Assembly (NCBI RefSeq): GCF_041053105.1
Contig: NZ_CP163444.1
Coordinates: forward strand, 3,596,001 to 3,660,000
DNA from: Streptomyces sp. R44
GTDB taxonomy: Bacteria > Actinomycetota > Actinomycetes > Streptomycetales > Streptomycetaceae
Direction of reading: 5' to 3'
Length of the DNA: 64,000 nucleotides
Each line of letters starts with the position of its first letter. The stretch's first letter is position 1. Under the pieces are notes generated by a model. It saw nothing but the letters and a program-made list of their open reading frames with translations, did no database searches and had not been told where the DNA came from. A program made the position numbers and the translations under genes. Of the stretch, positions 30,555 to 39,115 are shown one piece after another.

Positions 30555-30970
30555 CACCGCCCCGCCCCGAAGCCGCCCCCGGCGGGACGCTGGTGCTCGA
30601 CAGCGAGGGACTCGCCAAGGCCGTCCTGCGCGACCGCGAGGTCACGGGCTGGCTCGCGCTGGCCCGCGCCGACGACCTGCGGGTCGTGACGAGCGCGGCC
30701 ACGCTGGTGGAGGTGATGCACCCCCGGATCAACCGGGCCGCCCTGGAGTGGACGCTGTCGCGCCTCGTCGTCGAACCCGTGACCGACGCCGTCGCCCGTC
30801 AGGCGGGGGCCCTGCTCGCCGAGGCGGGTCTGCACGGCCACAAGTACGCCATCGACGCGATGGTCGCCGCGACGGCCATCGGGGCGCCCGGTCCCGTCAC
30901 CGTGCTGACCTCGGACCCTGAGGACCTGCTGGCCCTCTGCCGGGGCCGCGCGACTGTCATCGCGATCTGA
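30551..30970 (+). CDS. PIN-domain ribonuclease toxin (VapC-like)
   Basis: A 139-residue PIN-domain protein, expected to be a metal-dependent RNase of a type II toxin-antitoxin system. The acidic quartet is present: Asp17 (Leu-Val-Leu-Asp), Glu54 (Leu-Val-Glu-Val), Asp102 (Ala-Ile-Asp-Ala) and Asp122 (Ser-Asp-Pro-Glu-Asp). The GTG start overlaps the antitoxin stop (GTGA). The 3' end overlaps the convergent acyltransferase by 14 nt. The target RNA is unknown. Confidence 0.88.
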   Translation: MTPPRPEAAPGGTLVLDSEGLAKAVLRDREVTGWLALARADDLRVVTSAATLVEVMHPRINRAALEWTLSRLVVEPVTDAVARQAGALLAEAGLHGHKYAIDAMVAATAIGAPGPVTVLTSDPEDLLALCRGRATVIAI

Positions 30971-32249
30971 CCCGCCCCGCCCGCTCCACCAGCAGCCAGC
31001 CCACGAGCGCGAGCCCCACCGCCGCCGGGGCCGTGACCGGGACGGCGATCAGGGTCGCCGAGTGACCGTCGAGGAGCCCCGCGAAGCCCGTCAGGGACAG
31101 GCCCAGGACGCCGAACAGGGCGAGCGTGATGCCGAGCGCGGCGAGAGGGCCGCCCGCGTCGGTCGCCGGGGCGGCGGGGACCGGCGCCTCGAAGCGGCGG
31201 AAGACCGCGACGAGCAGGGCCGTGAGCACGGCCGCCGCCGCGAACCGCAGCGGCACCTGCGCCCACCAGGCGGCCGAGGCCGGGGCCGGCAGCTCCACGC
31301 CGAGACCGAGCAGCGCGCCGTACACCCCGAGCATGGCCGTCAGGTGCCACAGGAACGCCGTCATCGCGATCCCGTTCGCGGCGACCACCGCCCGCCACAC
31401 CCCGGCCCGGGCGAGGAGCCGCGCACCCGGGCCCTTGAGCAGCTCGACCGCGCCGACCAGCCACAGGCCGTGGCAGAGCAGGGCGAGGGTCGGCGGCGCC
31501 ATGTTCGACACCTTCTCGCCCGGCATCCCCACCATCGACAGCGGGTACGGCCCGAGGGCGACGAGCGCCGTCGCGCCGACGAGGCCCGCGCCGGCGAGCA
31601 GCGCCGGGCGGCGGATCATGCCGTCGGCGCGGAGGAAACCGAGCTGGTGGACCGCGAGCCACACGAACGCGAAGTTCAGGAACTCCACGAAGGGCACGCC
31701 CGTAGCGAACCGCAGCACGTCCACGGCGACCGCCCCGCCCGCGAGCGCGAAGAACGCGCCCCACCCCCACCGCTCGTGCAGCCGCAGCAGCGGCGGAGTG
31801 AAGGCCACCATCGCCAGGTAGATCCCGATGAACCACAGCGGCTGCGTGACGAGCCGCAGCGCCACCCCGGTGAGTCCTCCGTCCGCCCCGGACAGCTGGA
31901 GCAGCAGCGCGGCCGCGCCCCACACCCCGACGAACACCATCGTCGGCCGCAGCAGCCGCTGGAGCCGGGCCCTCAGGAAGGCCGCGTACCGCGGGCGGGA
32001 GCGGTGGGCGAGGGCGTGCGAGAAGCCCCCCACGAAGAAGAACACCGGCATCACCTGGAACACCCAGGTCACCACCTGGAGTTCCGGCACGACGGCGAGC
32101 AGGTTCCCGACCTGCCCGTCGGCGGTGACGGCCGCCATCAGCCAGTGGCCGAGGACGACGACCGCGAGCGAGGCGACCCGGAGCAGATCGACGTACCGGT
32201 CCCGCGTCGCCGGTGTGGCGGCGGCGAGTTCACGCGCGCTGATTCCCAT
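30957..32249 (-). CDS. Integral membrane acyltransferase (acyltransferase 3 family)
   Basis: A 430-residue protein with about ten membrane helices and the acyltransferase-3 N-terminus: Arg-Asp-Arg-Tyr-Val-Asp-Leu-Leu-Arg, then His35 in the first helix, followed by a Phe-Phe-Phe-Val-Gly-Gly-Phe motif. Members O-acetylate or O-acylate sugars, lipids, peptidoglycan or antibiotics at the membrane. The substrate cannot be read here. It is divergent from a secreted SMP-30-like protein, with a palindrome in between that could coordinate both. The ribosome-binding site is weak. Confidence 0.85.
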   Translation of the reverse strand: MGISARELAAATPATRDRYVDLLRVASLAVVVLGHWLMAAVTADGQVGNLLAVVPELQVVTWVFQVMPVFFFVGGFSHALAHRSRPRYAAFLRARLQRLLRPTMVFVGVWGAAALLLQLSGADGGLTGVALRLVTQPLWFIGIYLAMVAFTPPLLRLHERWGWGAFFALAGGAVAVDVLRFATGVPFVEFLNFAFVWLAVHQLGFLRADGMIRRPALLAGAGLVGATALVALGPYPLSMVGMPGEKVSNMAPPTLALLCHGLWLVGAVELLKGPGARLLARAGVWRAVVAANGIAMTAFLWHLTAMLGVYGALLGLGVELPAPASAAWWAQVPLRFAAAAVLTALLVAVFRRFEAPVPAAPATDAGGPLAALGITLALFGVLGLSLTGFAGLLDGHSATLIAVPVTAPAAVGLALVGWLLVERAGRVRSR

Positions 32250-32293
32250 ACGAGCACGGTCCCGCGACGGCCCGGCCGGCCGTCAGGGCGCGG

Positions 32294-32316
32294 ATACTCA
32301 GACGGGAGCTGAGTAT
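32294..32316. promoter_or_regulatory. Palindrome between acyltransferase and SMP-30-like gene
   Basis: Perfect arms ATACTCAG (32294-32301) and CTGAGTAT (32309-32316) with a 7-nt spacer. It is positioned to act on either divergent gene; the binding protein is not encoded next door. Confidence 0.5.
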
Positions 32317-32471
32317 GGGAGTACGAGACCCCCGGAGGCGGGTCGCGCAGTGCCAACCGGCCCCAAGCCGTCGGCCACGTGGGCGACCTCCCGGCCATGG
32401 CAGCCCGCCTCCCCCGCCCGCGAACCGACAGCCTCTCCTCAGATCACTCGCCACCCGCCGCAGGAGAGTTC

Positions 32472-33446
32472 ATGTCGAGACACCCCCGCCTGGCCGCCGT
32501 CGCCCTCGCCACCGCCGCCCTCACCGTGCTCGCCGCGGGCCCCGCGTCGGCCGCCGACCCGACGGTGTCCGATCCCCGCGTCGTCGCCCACTTCGACTTC
32601 GACGCCGGGGAGACCCCGGAGAACATCGCCGTCGAACCCGACGGCTCGGCGGTCCTGACCTTCGCCTTCGCCCACAAGGTGGTGCGGGTCGGCAAGAACG
32701 GCTCCGGGCCGACGGACCTCGCGGTCCTCCCCACGGTGACCGACCCGACGGGGTCCATCCTCACGGGCATCGCCCGCGCCCACGACGGCACCCTGTACGT
32801 CAACTACGTCACCGGCACCGAGGAGGAGAACGGCATCTGGCGCATCCGCCCCGACGGCAGCGCGCCCCAGCGGGTCGTGAAGGTGCCCGTCGACGGCTTC
32901 CCCAACGGCCTCGCCCTCGACGAGAAGTGCGACACCCTGTACGCCGCCGACTCGGCCCTCGGCGTCGTGTGGAGCGCTCCGGTGCCCGACGGAAACGTCC
33001 AGGTGGAGGCGACGGTCTGGGCCACCGGAGCCGCCCTCCAGCCGAGCGACGAGATCCCCTACGGCGCCAACGGCCTGAAGGTCCACCACGGTGCCGTCTG
33101 GGTGTCCAACTCCGCGCAGAGCACCCTGCTCCGCATCCCGATCAGGCACAACAGGACCGCGGGCCCGATCCAGACCAGGGCGACCGGCATCACCGGGATC
33201 GACGACTTCGCGTTCACCGGGCACGGCGACACGGTCCTGGCCGCGCGGGTCACGGCCGACAAGCTCGAACTCGTCCGCCCCGACGGCACCCACAAGACCG
33301 TCCTCACCGGAGCGGACGGCCTCGACGGCCCGACCTCGGTGGCGGTCCGCGCCAAGACCGTCTACGTCCCCAGCGCGGCCTACTTCACCACCACGGACCC
33401 GGACCCGAACCTGCTGCTGGCCCGGATCTCGAAGAACAAGCTCTAG
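32472..33446 (+). CDS. Secreted SMP-30/gluconolactonase-like beta-propeller protein
   Basis: A 324-residue exported protein. The signal peptide covers about 1-27 (Ala-Gly-Pro-Ala-Ser-Ala), and the remainder is a six-bladed propeller with strands such as Glu-Asn-Ile-Ala-Val-Glu-Pro-Asp-Gly and Pro-Asn-Gly-Leu-Ala-Leu-Asp typical of the SMP-30/strictosidine synthase group. Lactonase activity is possible but metal ligands are not certain. ATG at 32472 follows GCAGGAGAG. The stop codon overlaps the end of the convergent ispE by 4 nt. Confidence 0.8.
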   Translation: MSRHPRLAAVALATAALTVLAAGPASAADPTVSDPRVVAHFDFDAGETPENIAVEPDGSAVLTFAFAHKVVRVGKNGSGPTDLAVLPTVTDPTGSILTGIARAHDGTLYVNYVTGTEEENGIWRIRPDGSAPQRVVKVPVDGFPNGLALDEKCDTLYAADSALGVVWSAPVPDGNVQVEATVWATGAALQPSDEIPYGANGLKVHHGAVWVSNSAQSTLLRIPIRHNRTAGPIQTRATGITGIDDFAFTGHGDTVLAARVTADKLELVRPDGTHKTVLTGADGLDGPTSVAVRAKTVYVPSAAYFTTTDPDPNLLLARISKNKL

Positions 33447-34342
33447 CCCAGGACGACCGCGCCCGGCGCCGGTGACGTCGTCGGGCGGGCCGTGCGGCAG
33501 GTGCCGGAGGCGACGAGGGCGGCGGCGACCGTGTCCGCCGTCTCCGCGTCCTTCACCAGGAACGCCGTCGTCGGGCCCGAGCCGGAGACCAGCGCCGCGA
33601 GGGCGCCCGCCTCGGTGCCGGCCGCCAGGGTCGCGGTGAGCGAGGGGCGCAGGGAGAGCGCCGGTGCCTGGAGGTCGTTGGCGAGGGTGGCTGCGAGAGC
33701 GGCGGTGTCGCCGGTCGCCAGGGCATCGAGGAGCGCCGGTGAGGCGGCCGGCTCGGGGACCTCGACGCCCTCGGTGAGACGGTCGAACTCCCCGTACACC
33801 GCCGGGGTCGAAAGACCGCCGTCGGCGACGGCGAACACCCAGTGGAAGGTGCCCCCGACCGGCAGCTCCGTCAGCTTCTCGCCCCGCCCGGTGCCGAGCG
33901 CCGCCCCGCCGACCAGGCTGAACGGCACGTCCGAGCCGAGCTCGGCGCAGATCTCCAGGAGCACCTCGCGGGGCGTGTCCAGGCCCCAGAGCGCGTCGCA
34001 GGCGAGCAGGGCGCCCGCGCCGTCCGCGCTGCCGCCCGCCATGCCGCCGGCGACCGGGATGTCCTTCTTGATGTGCAGGTGCACGTCCGGCGCGATGCCG
34101 TGCCGGGCGGCCAGCAGCTCGGCGGCGCGCGCGGCCAGGTTGCTGCGGTCCAGCGGCACCTTGTCGGCGTCCGGGCCCTCGCAGGTGATCGTCAGCGCGT
34201 CGGCGGGGGTGGCGGTGACCTCGTCGTACAGGGAGACGGCGAGGAAGACGTTCGCCAGGTCGTGGAAGCCGTCGGGGCGGGCCGCGCCCACCGCGAGCTG
34301 GACGTTGACCTTGGCGGGGACGCGTACGGTCACGCCGCTCAT
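33443..34342 (-). CDS. ispE: 4-diphosphocytidyl-2-C-methyl-D-erythritol kinase
   Basis: Phosphorylates CDP-ME in the MEP isoprenoid pathway. A GHMP kinase of 299 residues with the substrate-binding Pro-Ala-Lys-Val-Asn near 9-13, the ATP loop [12 protein letters not shown] at 96-107, and Gly-Ser-Asp-Val-Pro-Phe with the catalytic Asp. Its ATG overlaps the rsmA stop by 4 nt, an rsmA-ispE arrangement common in actinobacteria. Confidence 0.96.
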   Translation of the reverse strand: MSGVTVRVPAKVNVQLAVGAARPDGFHDLANVFLAVSLYDEVTATPADALTITCEGPDADKVPLDRSNLAARAAELLAARHGIAPDVHLHIKKDIPVAGGMAGGSADGAGALLACDALWGLDTPREVLLEICAELGSDVPFSLVGGAALGTGRGEKLTELPVGGTFHWVFAVADGGLSTPAVYGEFDRLTEGVEVPEPAASPALLDALATGDTAALAATLANDLQAPALSLRPSLTATLAAGTEAGALAALVSGSGPTTAFLVKDAETADTVAAALVASGTCRTARPTTSPAPGAVVLG

Positions 34343-35223
34343 GCCTTCGCCTCCGGCTTGTTCTCCGCGATCCGCGCGAACTCCTCCACCGTCAGCGACT
34401 CGCCCCGCGCCTGCGGCGAGATCCCGGCCTTCACCAGGGCCTCCTCGGCGGCCGCGGGCGAGCCCGCCCAGCCCGCGAGGGCCGCGCGCAGGGTTTTGCG
34501 GCGCTGCGCGAAGGCCGCGTCGACGACCGCGAAGACCTCCTGCCGGCTCGCGGTGGTCGGGAGGGGCTCGGTGCGGCGGACGAGGGAGACGAGGCCCGAG
34601 TCGACGTTCGGCGCGGGCCAGAAGACGTTGCGGCCGATGGCGCCGGCGCGCTTGACCTCGGCGTACCAGTTGGCCTTGACGGAGGGGACTCCGTACACCT
34701 TGTTCCCGGGCTTGGCGGCGAGCCGGTCCGCGACCTCGGCCTGGACCATGACGAGGGTCCGCTCGATGGTCGGGAACCGCTCCAGCATGTGGAGCAGGAC
34801 GGGCACGGCCACGTTGTACGGCAGGTTCGCGACGAGCGCGGTCGGCGGCGGGCCCGGAAGCTCCTCGACGTGCATCGCGTCGGAGTGGACCAGCGCGAAG
34901 CGGTCCTTCTTCCCGGGCAGGCGGGCCGCGATCGTGGCGGGCAGCGCGGCGGCGAGCACGTCGTCGATCTCGACGGCGGTCACGCGGTCGGCGGCCTCCA
35001 GGAGGGCCAGGGTGAGGGAGCCGAGTCCGGGCCCCACCTCCACGACCACGTCCTCGGGCCGCACCTCGGCCGTGCGGACGATCCGCCGGACGGTGTTGGC
35101 GTCGATGACGAAGTTCTGGCCCTTCTGCTTCGTGGGGCGCACGCCGAGGGCGGCGGCCAGCTCACGGATGTCGGCGGGGCCGAGGAGGGCGTCGGGGCTT
35201 TCGGGGCCGGTGGTGGTGCTCAC
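34339..35223 (-). CDS. rsmA: 16S rRNA (A1518/A1519) dimethyltransferase
   Basis: RsmA/KsgA dimethylates two adenines near the 3' end of 16S rRNA during 30S assembly; its loss confers kasugamycin resistance in other bacteria. The 294-residue protein has Gln-Asn-Phe-Val-Ile-Asp (36-41), SAM motif I Val-Glu-Val-Gly-Pro-Gly-Leu-Gly (61-68) and the catalytic Asn-Leu-Pro-Tyr-Asn at 133-137. GTG start at 35223. Operon with ispE; rpfB lies just upstream beyond a terminator. Confidence 0.96.
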   Translation of the reverse strand: MSTTTGPESPDALLGPADIRELAAALGVRPTKQKGQNFVIDANTVRRIVRTAEVRPEDVVVEVGPGLGSLTLALLEAADRVTAVEIDDVLAAALPATIAARLPGKKDRFALVHSDAMHVEELPGPPPTALVANLPYNVAVPVLLHMLERFPTIERTLVMVQAEVADRLAAKPGNKVYGVPSVKANWYAEVKRAGAIGRNVFWPAPNVDSGLVSLVRRTEPLPTTASRQEVFAVVDAAFAQRRKTLRAALAGWAGSPAAAEEALVKAGISPQARGESLTVEEFARIAENKPEAKA

Positions 35224-35280
35224 CGGTACAGCGTACGGGGCGCCGGTGGGGCCGACCTACGGCTCACCGGCACGGGCGGC

Positions 35281-35329
35281 TAGGGGGCGTCTTGCCGCGA
35301 GCCCGGCCTGATCGACAAGACGCCCCCTA
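35281..35329 (-). terminator. Terminator at the 3' end of rpfB
   Basis: A perfect 14-bp stem, TAGGGGGCGTCTTG (35281-35294) with its complement at 35316-35329, and a 21-nt loop. The rpfB stop codon (35327-35329) lies inside one arm, so the ribosome could occlude hairpin formation. Confidence 0.8.
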
Positions 35330-36610
35330 CCCATGGGTGAGCCGCCGCCCGCAGTGGGGCCACGGGCTCGCGCCCCGCTGCACGTACAGCTTCTTCGCGC
35401 GGAAGGTCTGCTCGGCCGCGGACGCGTTCTGCGCGGTGCCGCTGCCGCCGAGGGCGTGCCAGGTGCCGGGGTCGAACTGGTAGAGCCCGCCGTACGTCCC
35501 CGAGGGGTCGACCGCGTTCGGGCGGCCGCCGGACTCGCAGGCGGCGAGCGCGCCCCAGTCGAGGCCGTCGGCGCCGGCGACGGAACCGGGCAGCGGCCGG
35601 GTGCCGATCCGCACCTTGCGGCTGACGGGTTCGCGGACGATCTCCTCGCCGGTCCTGCGGGGCCGCTGCTTGACGCCGTTGACCGTGCGCAGGCTGTACG
35701 TGACGCGGCGGACGCCCGGGACGCCCTGCCGTTCGACGACCTCGGTGCCGGCGAACAGCTCGGGGTCGCGGACCCGCTCGACGGTGTACGGGACGGACTC
35801 CTCCCGCACCTGCCGGGAACCGGTGATCCGCATGACGTTCACGGTCTGGCCGTCGCGGGGGAAGGAGTCGGCCGGGACGGAGGTGGTGTCCTGTCCGGAG
35901 AGCGTGATCCCGGCCTCGGCGAGGGCCTCCCGGACGGTGGCGGCGTTCGTACGGATCGTCCGCTCGCGCCCGTCGGCCAGGAAGGTGACGGCCCGCTCGG
36001 TGCGGACGTCGAGCGCCAGGCCCTGCCGGGAGATCGTGGCCCCGCGGGAGGCCGAGAGGTAGGCGCCCTCGGCGCGGACCCCGAGCTGGCGCAGCGCCCC
36101 CTCGACGGTCCCGGCGGTCGTCCAGACCTGGCGGCGCTGCCCGTCGAGGGTGAGGGCGACCGGCCGCCCGTACCGGACGACGATCTCGTCGCCGCTGACC
36201 AGGGGCTCGCCGGGGGCGGGGGCGACGATGTCGTGCTCGCCGACGGCGACGCCCTCGTCGGCGAGGAGCTCCCGCACGTCGTCGGCGAAGGTGTGGAGGG
36301 TGCGGGGGACGCCGTCGACGGTGAGCTCGACGGCCTTGTCGTCGGCGACGAAGGCGCTGGTGCCGCCGGCGAGGAAGGCGACGACGAGGGCCTGCGGGAC
36401 GAGTTTCCGCAGGCCCTCGCCCGTACCGCCGGAGGTCTTGCGGCGGCGGGCGGCCCGGCGGGCCCCGGCCCGGGAGCCCTGGCCGGGGACGGCGGCGGGC
36501 ACGACGCCCGGCACCACGAGGGGCGCCGCCTGCGTCGGCTGCTCGTGCACGGGCAGGGTCGCGGCCGCGCCCCGCCGTCCGGCTCGGTGACTGCCCTGGG
36601 AAGTACTCAC
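35327..36610 (-). CDS. rpfB: Resuscitation-promoting factor RpfB-like
   Basis: A membrane-anchored or secreted muralytic enzyme of 427 residues that promotes germination or growth. A basic cytoplasmic segment (about 1-70), one membrane helix (about 71-90), repeated DUF348 domains (about 92-260), a G5 domain (about 265-345) and the lysozyme-like Rpf domain (about 350-427) follow in that order. The catalytic Glu359 lies in Ala-Ala-Cys-Glu-Ser-Gly-Gly, and the downstream Cys near 420 would form the conserved disulfide. A GTG start at 36610 is used; the ribosome-binding site is weak. It lies upstream of rsmA-ispE as in other actinobacteria. Confidence 0.94.
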   Translation of the reverse strand: MSTSQGSHRAGRRGAAATLPVHEQPTQAAPLVVPGVVPAAVPGQGSRAGARRAARRRKTSGGTGEGLRKLVPQALVVAFLAGGTSAFVADDKAVELTVDGVPRTLHTFADDVRELLADEGVAVGEHDIVAPAPGEPLVSGDEIVVRYGRPVALTLDGQRRQVWTTAGTVEGALRQLGVRAEGAYLSASRGATISRQGLALDVRTERAVTFLADGRERTIRTNAATVREALAEAGITLSGQDTTSVPADSFPRDGQTVNVMRITGSRQVREESVPYTVERVRDPELFAGTEVVERQGVPGVRRVTYSLRTVNGVKQRPRRTGEEIVREPVSRKVRIGTRPLPGSVAGADGLDWGALAACESGGRPNAVDPSGTYGGLYQFDPGTWHALGGSGTAQNASAAEQTFRAKKLYVQRGASPWPHCGRRLTHG

Positions 36611-36692
36611 GAGGCCGGGACCCTAGCCCCGACCGCCGTCACTCTCCACAGCGACCCGACTACGCCACGTAACCGTTATGGATCGGTGATGC

Positions 36693-37562
36693 TCAGTAGT
36701 CGAAGGCGCGGGCCGTGTTCACGGCGATCGCCTCGGCCAGCTCGTTCTCCCCGATCCCGCGGACCTCGGCCATGGCCCGGACGGTGACCGGGATCAGGTA
36801 CGGGGCGTTCGGGCGGCCCCGGAAGGGCGCCGGGGTGAGGAAGGGGGCGTCGGTCTCGACGAGGACCAGCTCCAGGGGGGCGATCGCGAGCGCGTCCCGC
36901 AGCGGCTGGGCGTTCTTGAAGGTGACGTTGCCGGCGAAGGACATGTAGTAGCCCTTGGCGGCGCAGATCTCGGCCATGGCGGCGTCGCCGGAGTAGCAGT
37001 GGAAGACGGTCCGCTCGGGGGCGCCCTCCTCGTCCAGGACGCGCAGCACGTCGGCGTGGGCCTCGCGGTCGTGGATGACCAGGGCCTTGCCGTGCCGCTT
37101 GGCGATCTCGATGTGGGCGCGGAAGGAACGCTCCTGCGCGGCGATGCCCTCGGGGCCCGTACGGAAGAAGTCGAGGCCGGTCTCGCCGACGCCGCGGACG
37201 TACGGCAGGGCGGCGAGCCGGTCGATCTCGGTGAGGGCGTCGTCGAGGGCCGCGTCGCCGCCGCCCTGCCGGGCACCCTGGCGGGACCAGCCGTCGGGGT
37301 CCCCGAGGACGATGCGGGGGGCTTCGTTGGGGTGCAGCGCGACGGCGGCGTGCACGTTCTCGTGGGCGGCGGCCGTCTCGGCGGCCCACTGCGAGCCCTT
37401 CACGTCGCAGCCGACCTGGACGACCGTGGTCACGCCGACCGCGGCGGCCTTGACCAGGGCCTCCTCCACGGTCCCGGACTGCAGGTCCATGTGGGTGTGC
37501 GAGTCCGCGACCTCCACGAGGAGGGGTTCGGGCAGCGGCGGCGGGGCGTCCTTGGCACTCAT
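36693..37562 (-). CDS. tatD: TatD-family metal-dependent hydrolase
   Basis: A 289-residue amidohydrolase-fold protein of the TatD group, members of which are 3'-exonucleases or D-aminoacyl-tRNA deacylases. Metal-binding motifs are intact: His22-Thr-His24 in Asp-Ser-His-Thr-His-Met-Asp, Gly-Glu-Thr-Gly-Leu-Asp, Val-Ile-His-Asp-Arg-Glu, Phe-His-Cys-Tyr-Ser-Gly and Val-Glu-Thr-Asp-Ala-Pro-Phe. It lies upstream of rpfB on the same strand, the usual neighbour order. Confidence 0.94.
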   Translation of the reverse strand: MSAKDAPPPLPEPLLVEVADSHTHMDLQSGTVEEALVKAAAVGVTTVVQVGCDVKGSQWAAETAAAHENVHAAVALHPNEAPRIVLGDPDGWSRQGARQGGGDAALDDALTEIDRLAALPYVRGVGETGLDFFRTGPEGIAAQERSFRAHIEIAKRHGKALVIHDREAHADVLRVLDEEGAPERTVFHCYSGDAAMAEICAAKGYYMSFAGNVTFKNAQPLRDALAIAPLELVLVETDAPFLTPAPFRGRPNAPYLIPVTVRAMAEVRGIGENELAEAIAVNTARAFDY

Positions 37563-37614
37563 GGCCCCGATCGTACGAGGGCCACGAGTGCCGGCGCGCG
37601 GGGTTACCGGTGGA

Positions 37615-38037
37615 CTACTGGTGACGCCTGCGGGGGTGGAAGAGGTCCGACAGATGCCAGTGATGCGGCACCGGCGGCTTCTCGGGGACGTCGCCCTCGG
37701 TCAGTTCCTGGCCGATGGGCCCGGCCGGTGAGACGGGCTTCGTCGCCCGCGCCCCGTGCTGGTGCTTCTCGGTCGCGGCGACCAGGTCGAGCACCGACGA
37801 CACCTGCCCCGCGCGCATGATGCGGACGACGTGTCCGCCGCAGTTCATGCAGGTGGGGCTGGACAGCGGGGACGGTACCCGCTCTCCGTCGGCCTTGTAG
37901 ACGACGAATTCCTGGCCGGCGGCGTCGACGTGGTGCTCGATGTCGTACGCCTGCTCCCAGCCGTATCCACAGCGCATGCAGGCGAAGGCGTACGCCTCAT
38001 GGGCGACGGATATGCCGGTGCCGGTGATCTCGCTCAT
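37615..38037 (-). CDS. Small zinc-ribbon protein of unknown function
   Basis: A 140-residue cytoplasmic protein with two Cys-x-x-Cys knuckles, Cys20-Met-Arg-Cys23 and Cys63-Met-Asn-Cys66, spaced as in a zinc ribbon with about 40 residues between. The C-terminal third is low-complexity and ends in a basic His/Arg cluster. I do not recognise a named family. ATG at 38037 follows GGAGAGGAG. A 16-bp perfect palindrome lies directly upstream, suggesting specific transcriptional control. Confidence 0.78.
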   Translation of the reverse strand: MSEITGTGISVAHEAYAFACMRCGYGWEQAYDIEHHVDAAGQEFVVYKADGERVPSPLSSPTCMNCGGHVVRIMRAGQVSSVLDLVAATEKHQHGARATKPVSPAGPIGQELTEGDVPEKPPVPHHWHLSDLFHPRRRHQ

Positions 38038-38048
38038 GCCAGCTCCTC

Positions 38049-38064
38049 TCCACTGATCAGTGGA
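38049..38064. promoter_or_regulatory. Palindrome upstream of the zinc-ribbon gene
   Basis: TCCACTGATCAGTGGA (38049-38064) is a perfect 16-bp palindrome ending about 11 nt before the minus-strand start codon, next to the ribosome-binding site. It could be an operator or an RNA hairpin in the leader; the binder is unknown. Confidence 0.5.
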
Positions 38065-38175
38065 CGCCTTTTCGGGCCGGAGCGCATCAGCGGGGGACGA
38101 ACCATGGATTTCTCTTTGGCGTTCCCTTGCCAAGCGCCCTGCGAAGAGTCCCGGCGCCGGGTTCGGCTTTGCCTT

Positions 38176-39054
38176 TCACATTAGTCCTTTACCCTTTCCG
38201 GGGCCCGACACGTCCGCATTCTTTGCCGCGACCACGGCATCGAACACCTCCCGCTTGGGAAGTCCCGCCTCCGCCGCGACGGCGGCGATCGCCTCCTTGC
38301 GGCGCTCCCCCGCCTCCTCGCGCACCCGCACCCTGCGCACCAGCTCCTCCGCGTCGAGCTCGGCGGGGCCGGTCTCCGGGGCGCCCTCGACGACCACGGT
38401 GATCTCGCCGCGTACGCCGTCCTTCGCCCATTCCGCGAGCTCGCCGAGCGGGCCCCGCTTGACCTCCTCGTACGTCTTGGTCAGCTCACGGCAGACGGCG
38501 GCCCGGCGCTCGGCGCCGAACACCTCGGCCATCGCGGCGAGGGTGTCGTCGAGCCGGTGCGGGGCCTCGAAGTAGACGAGGGTCCTGCGCTCGTCCGCGA
38601 CCTCGCGGAGGCGGCCCAGGCGCTCGCCGGCCTTCCTCGGCAGGAAGCCCTCGAAGCAGAAGCGGTCCACGGGGAGGCCTGAGAGGGCCAGCGCGGTGAG
38701 CACGGCGGACGGGCCGGGGACGGCCGTCACCTTGATGTCCTGCTCGACGGCGGCGGCGACCAGCCGGTAGCCGGGGTCCGACACGGACGGCATGCCCGCG
38801 TCCGTCACGAGCAGCACCCGCGCCCCGCCGACCAGGGCCTCGACGAGCTCCGGCGTACGGGCGGACTCGTTGCCCTCGAAGTACGAGACGACCCGGCCCG
38901 TGGTGTGGATGCCGAGCGCCCGGGTGAGGCCGCGCAGCCTCCGGGTGTCCTCGGCGGCCACGATGTCCGCGCCCTGCAGTTCGGCGGCGAGGCGCGGCGG
39001 AGCGTCCGCGATGTCACCGATGGGGGTCCCTGCGAGTACCAGCGTTCCTGTCAC
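38176..39054 (-). CDS. rsmI: 16S rRNA (cytidine-1402-2'-O)-methyltransferase
   Basis: Methylates C1402 of 16S rRNA in the decoding centre. The 292-residue protein is of the tetrapyrrole methylase superfamily, with the N-terminal Leu-Ala-Gly-Thr-Pro-Ile-Gly-Asp and the motifs Thr-Asp-Ala-Gly-Met-Pro-Ser-Val-Ser-Asp-Pro-Gly and Val-Pro-Gly-Pro-Ser. GTG at 39054 was chosen because GGGAGG lies 9 nt upstream; the ATG at 39063 would directly abut that site. It is divergent from pmt, 61 nt away. Confidence 0.95.
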   Translation of the reverse strand: MTGTLVLAGTPIGDIADAPPRLAAELQGADIVAAEDTRRLRGLTRALGIHTTGRVVSYFEGNESARTPELVEALVGGARVLLVTDAGMPSVSDPGYRLVAAAVEQDIKVTAVPGPSAVLTALALSGLPVDRFCFEGFLPRKAGERLGRLREVADERRTLVYFEAPHRLDDTLAAMAEVFGAERRAAVCRELTKTYEEVKRGPLGELAEWAKDGVRGEITVVVEGAPETGPAELDAEELVRRVRVREEAGERRKEAIAAVAAEAGLPKREVFDAVVAAKNADVSGPGKGKGLM

Positions 39055-39115
39055 ACGGACCATCCTCCCAGCCCGGACAGGCGACTCGCACAGGCGCGTT
39101 CCCTACGATGGCGCG

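Noticed and set aside
36611..36692. Possible c-di-AMP (ydaO-type) riboswitch upstream of rpfB
   Set aside because: Only 82 nt separate rpfB from tatD, too short for that riboswitch, and no matching structure is visible. In Streptomyces such riboswitches are known upstream of other wall-hydrolase genes.
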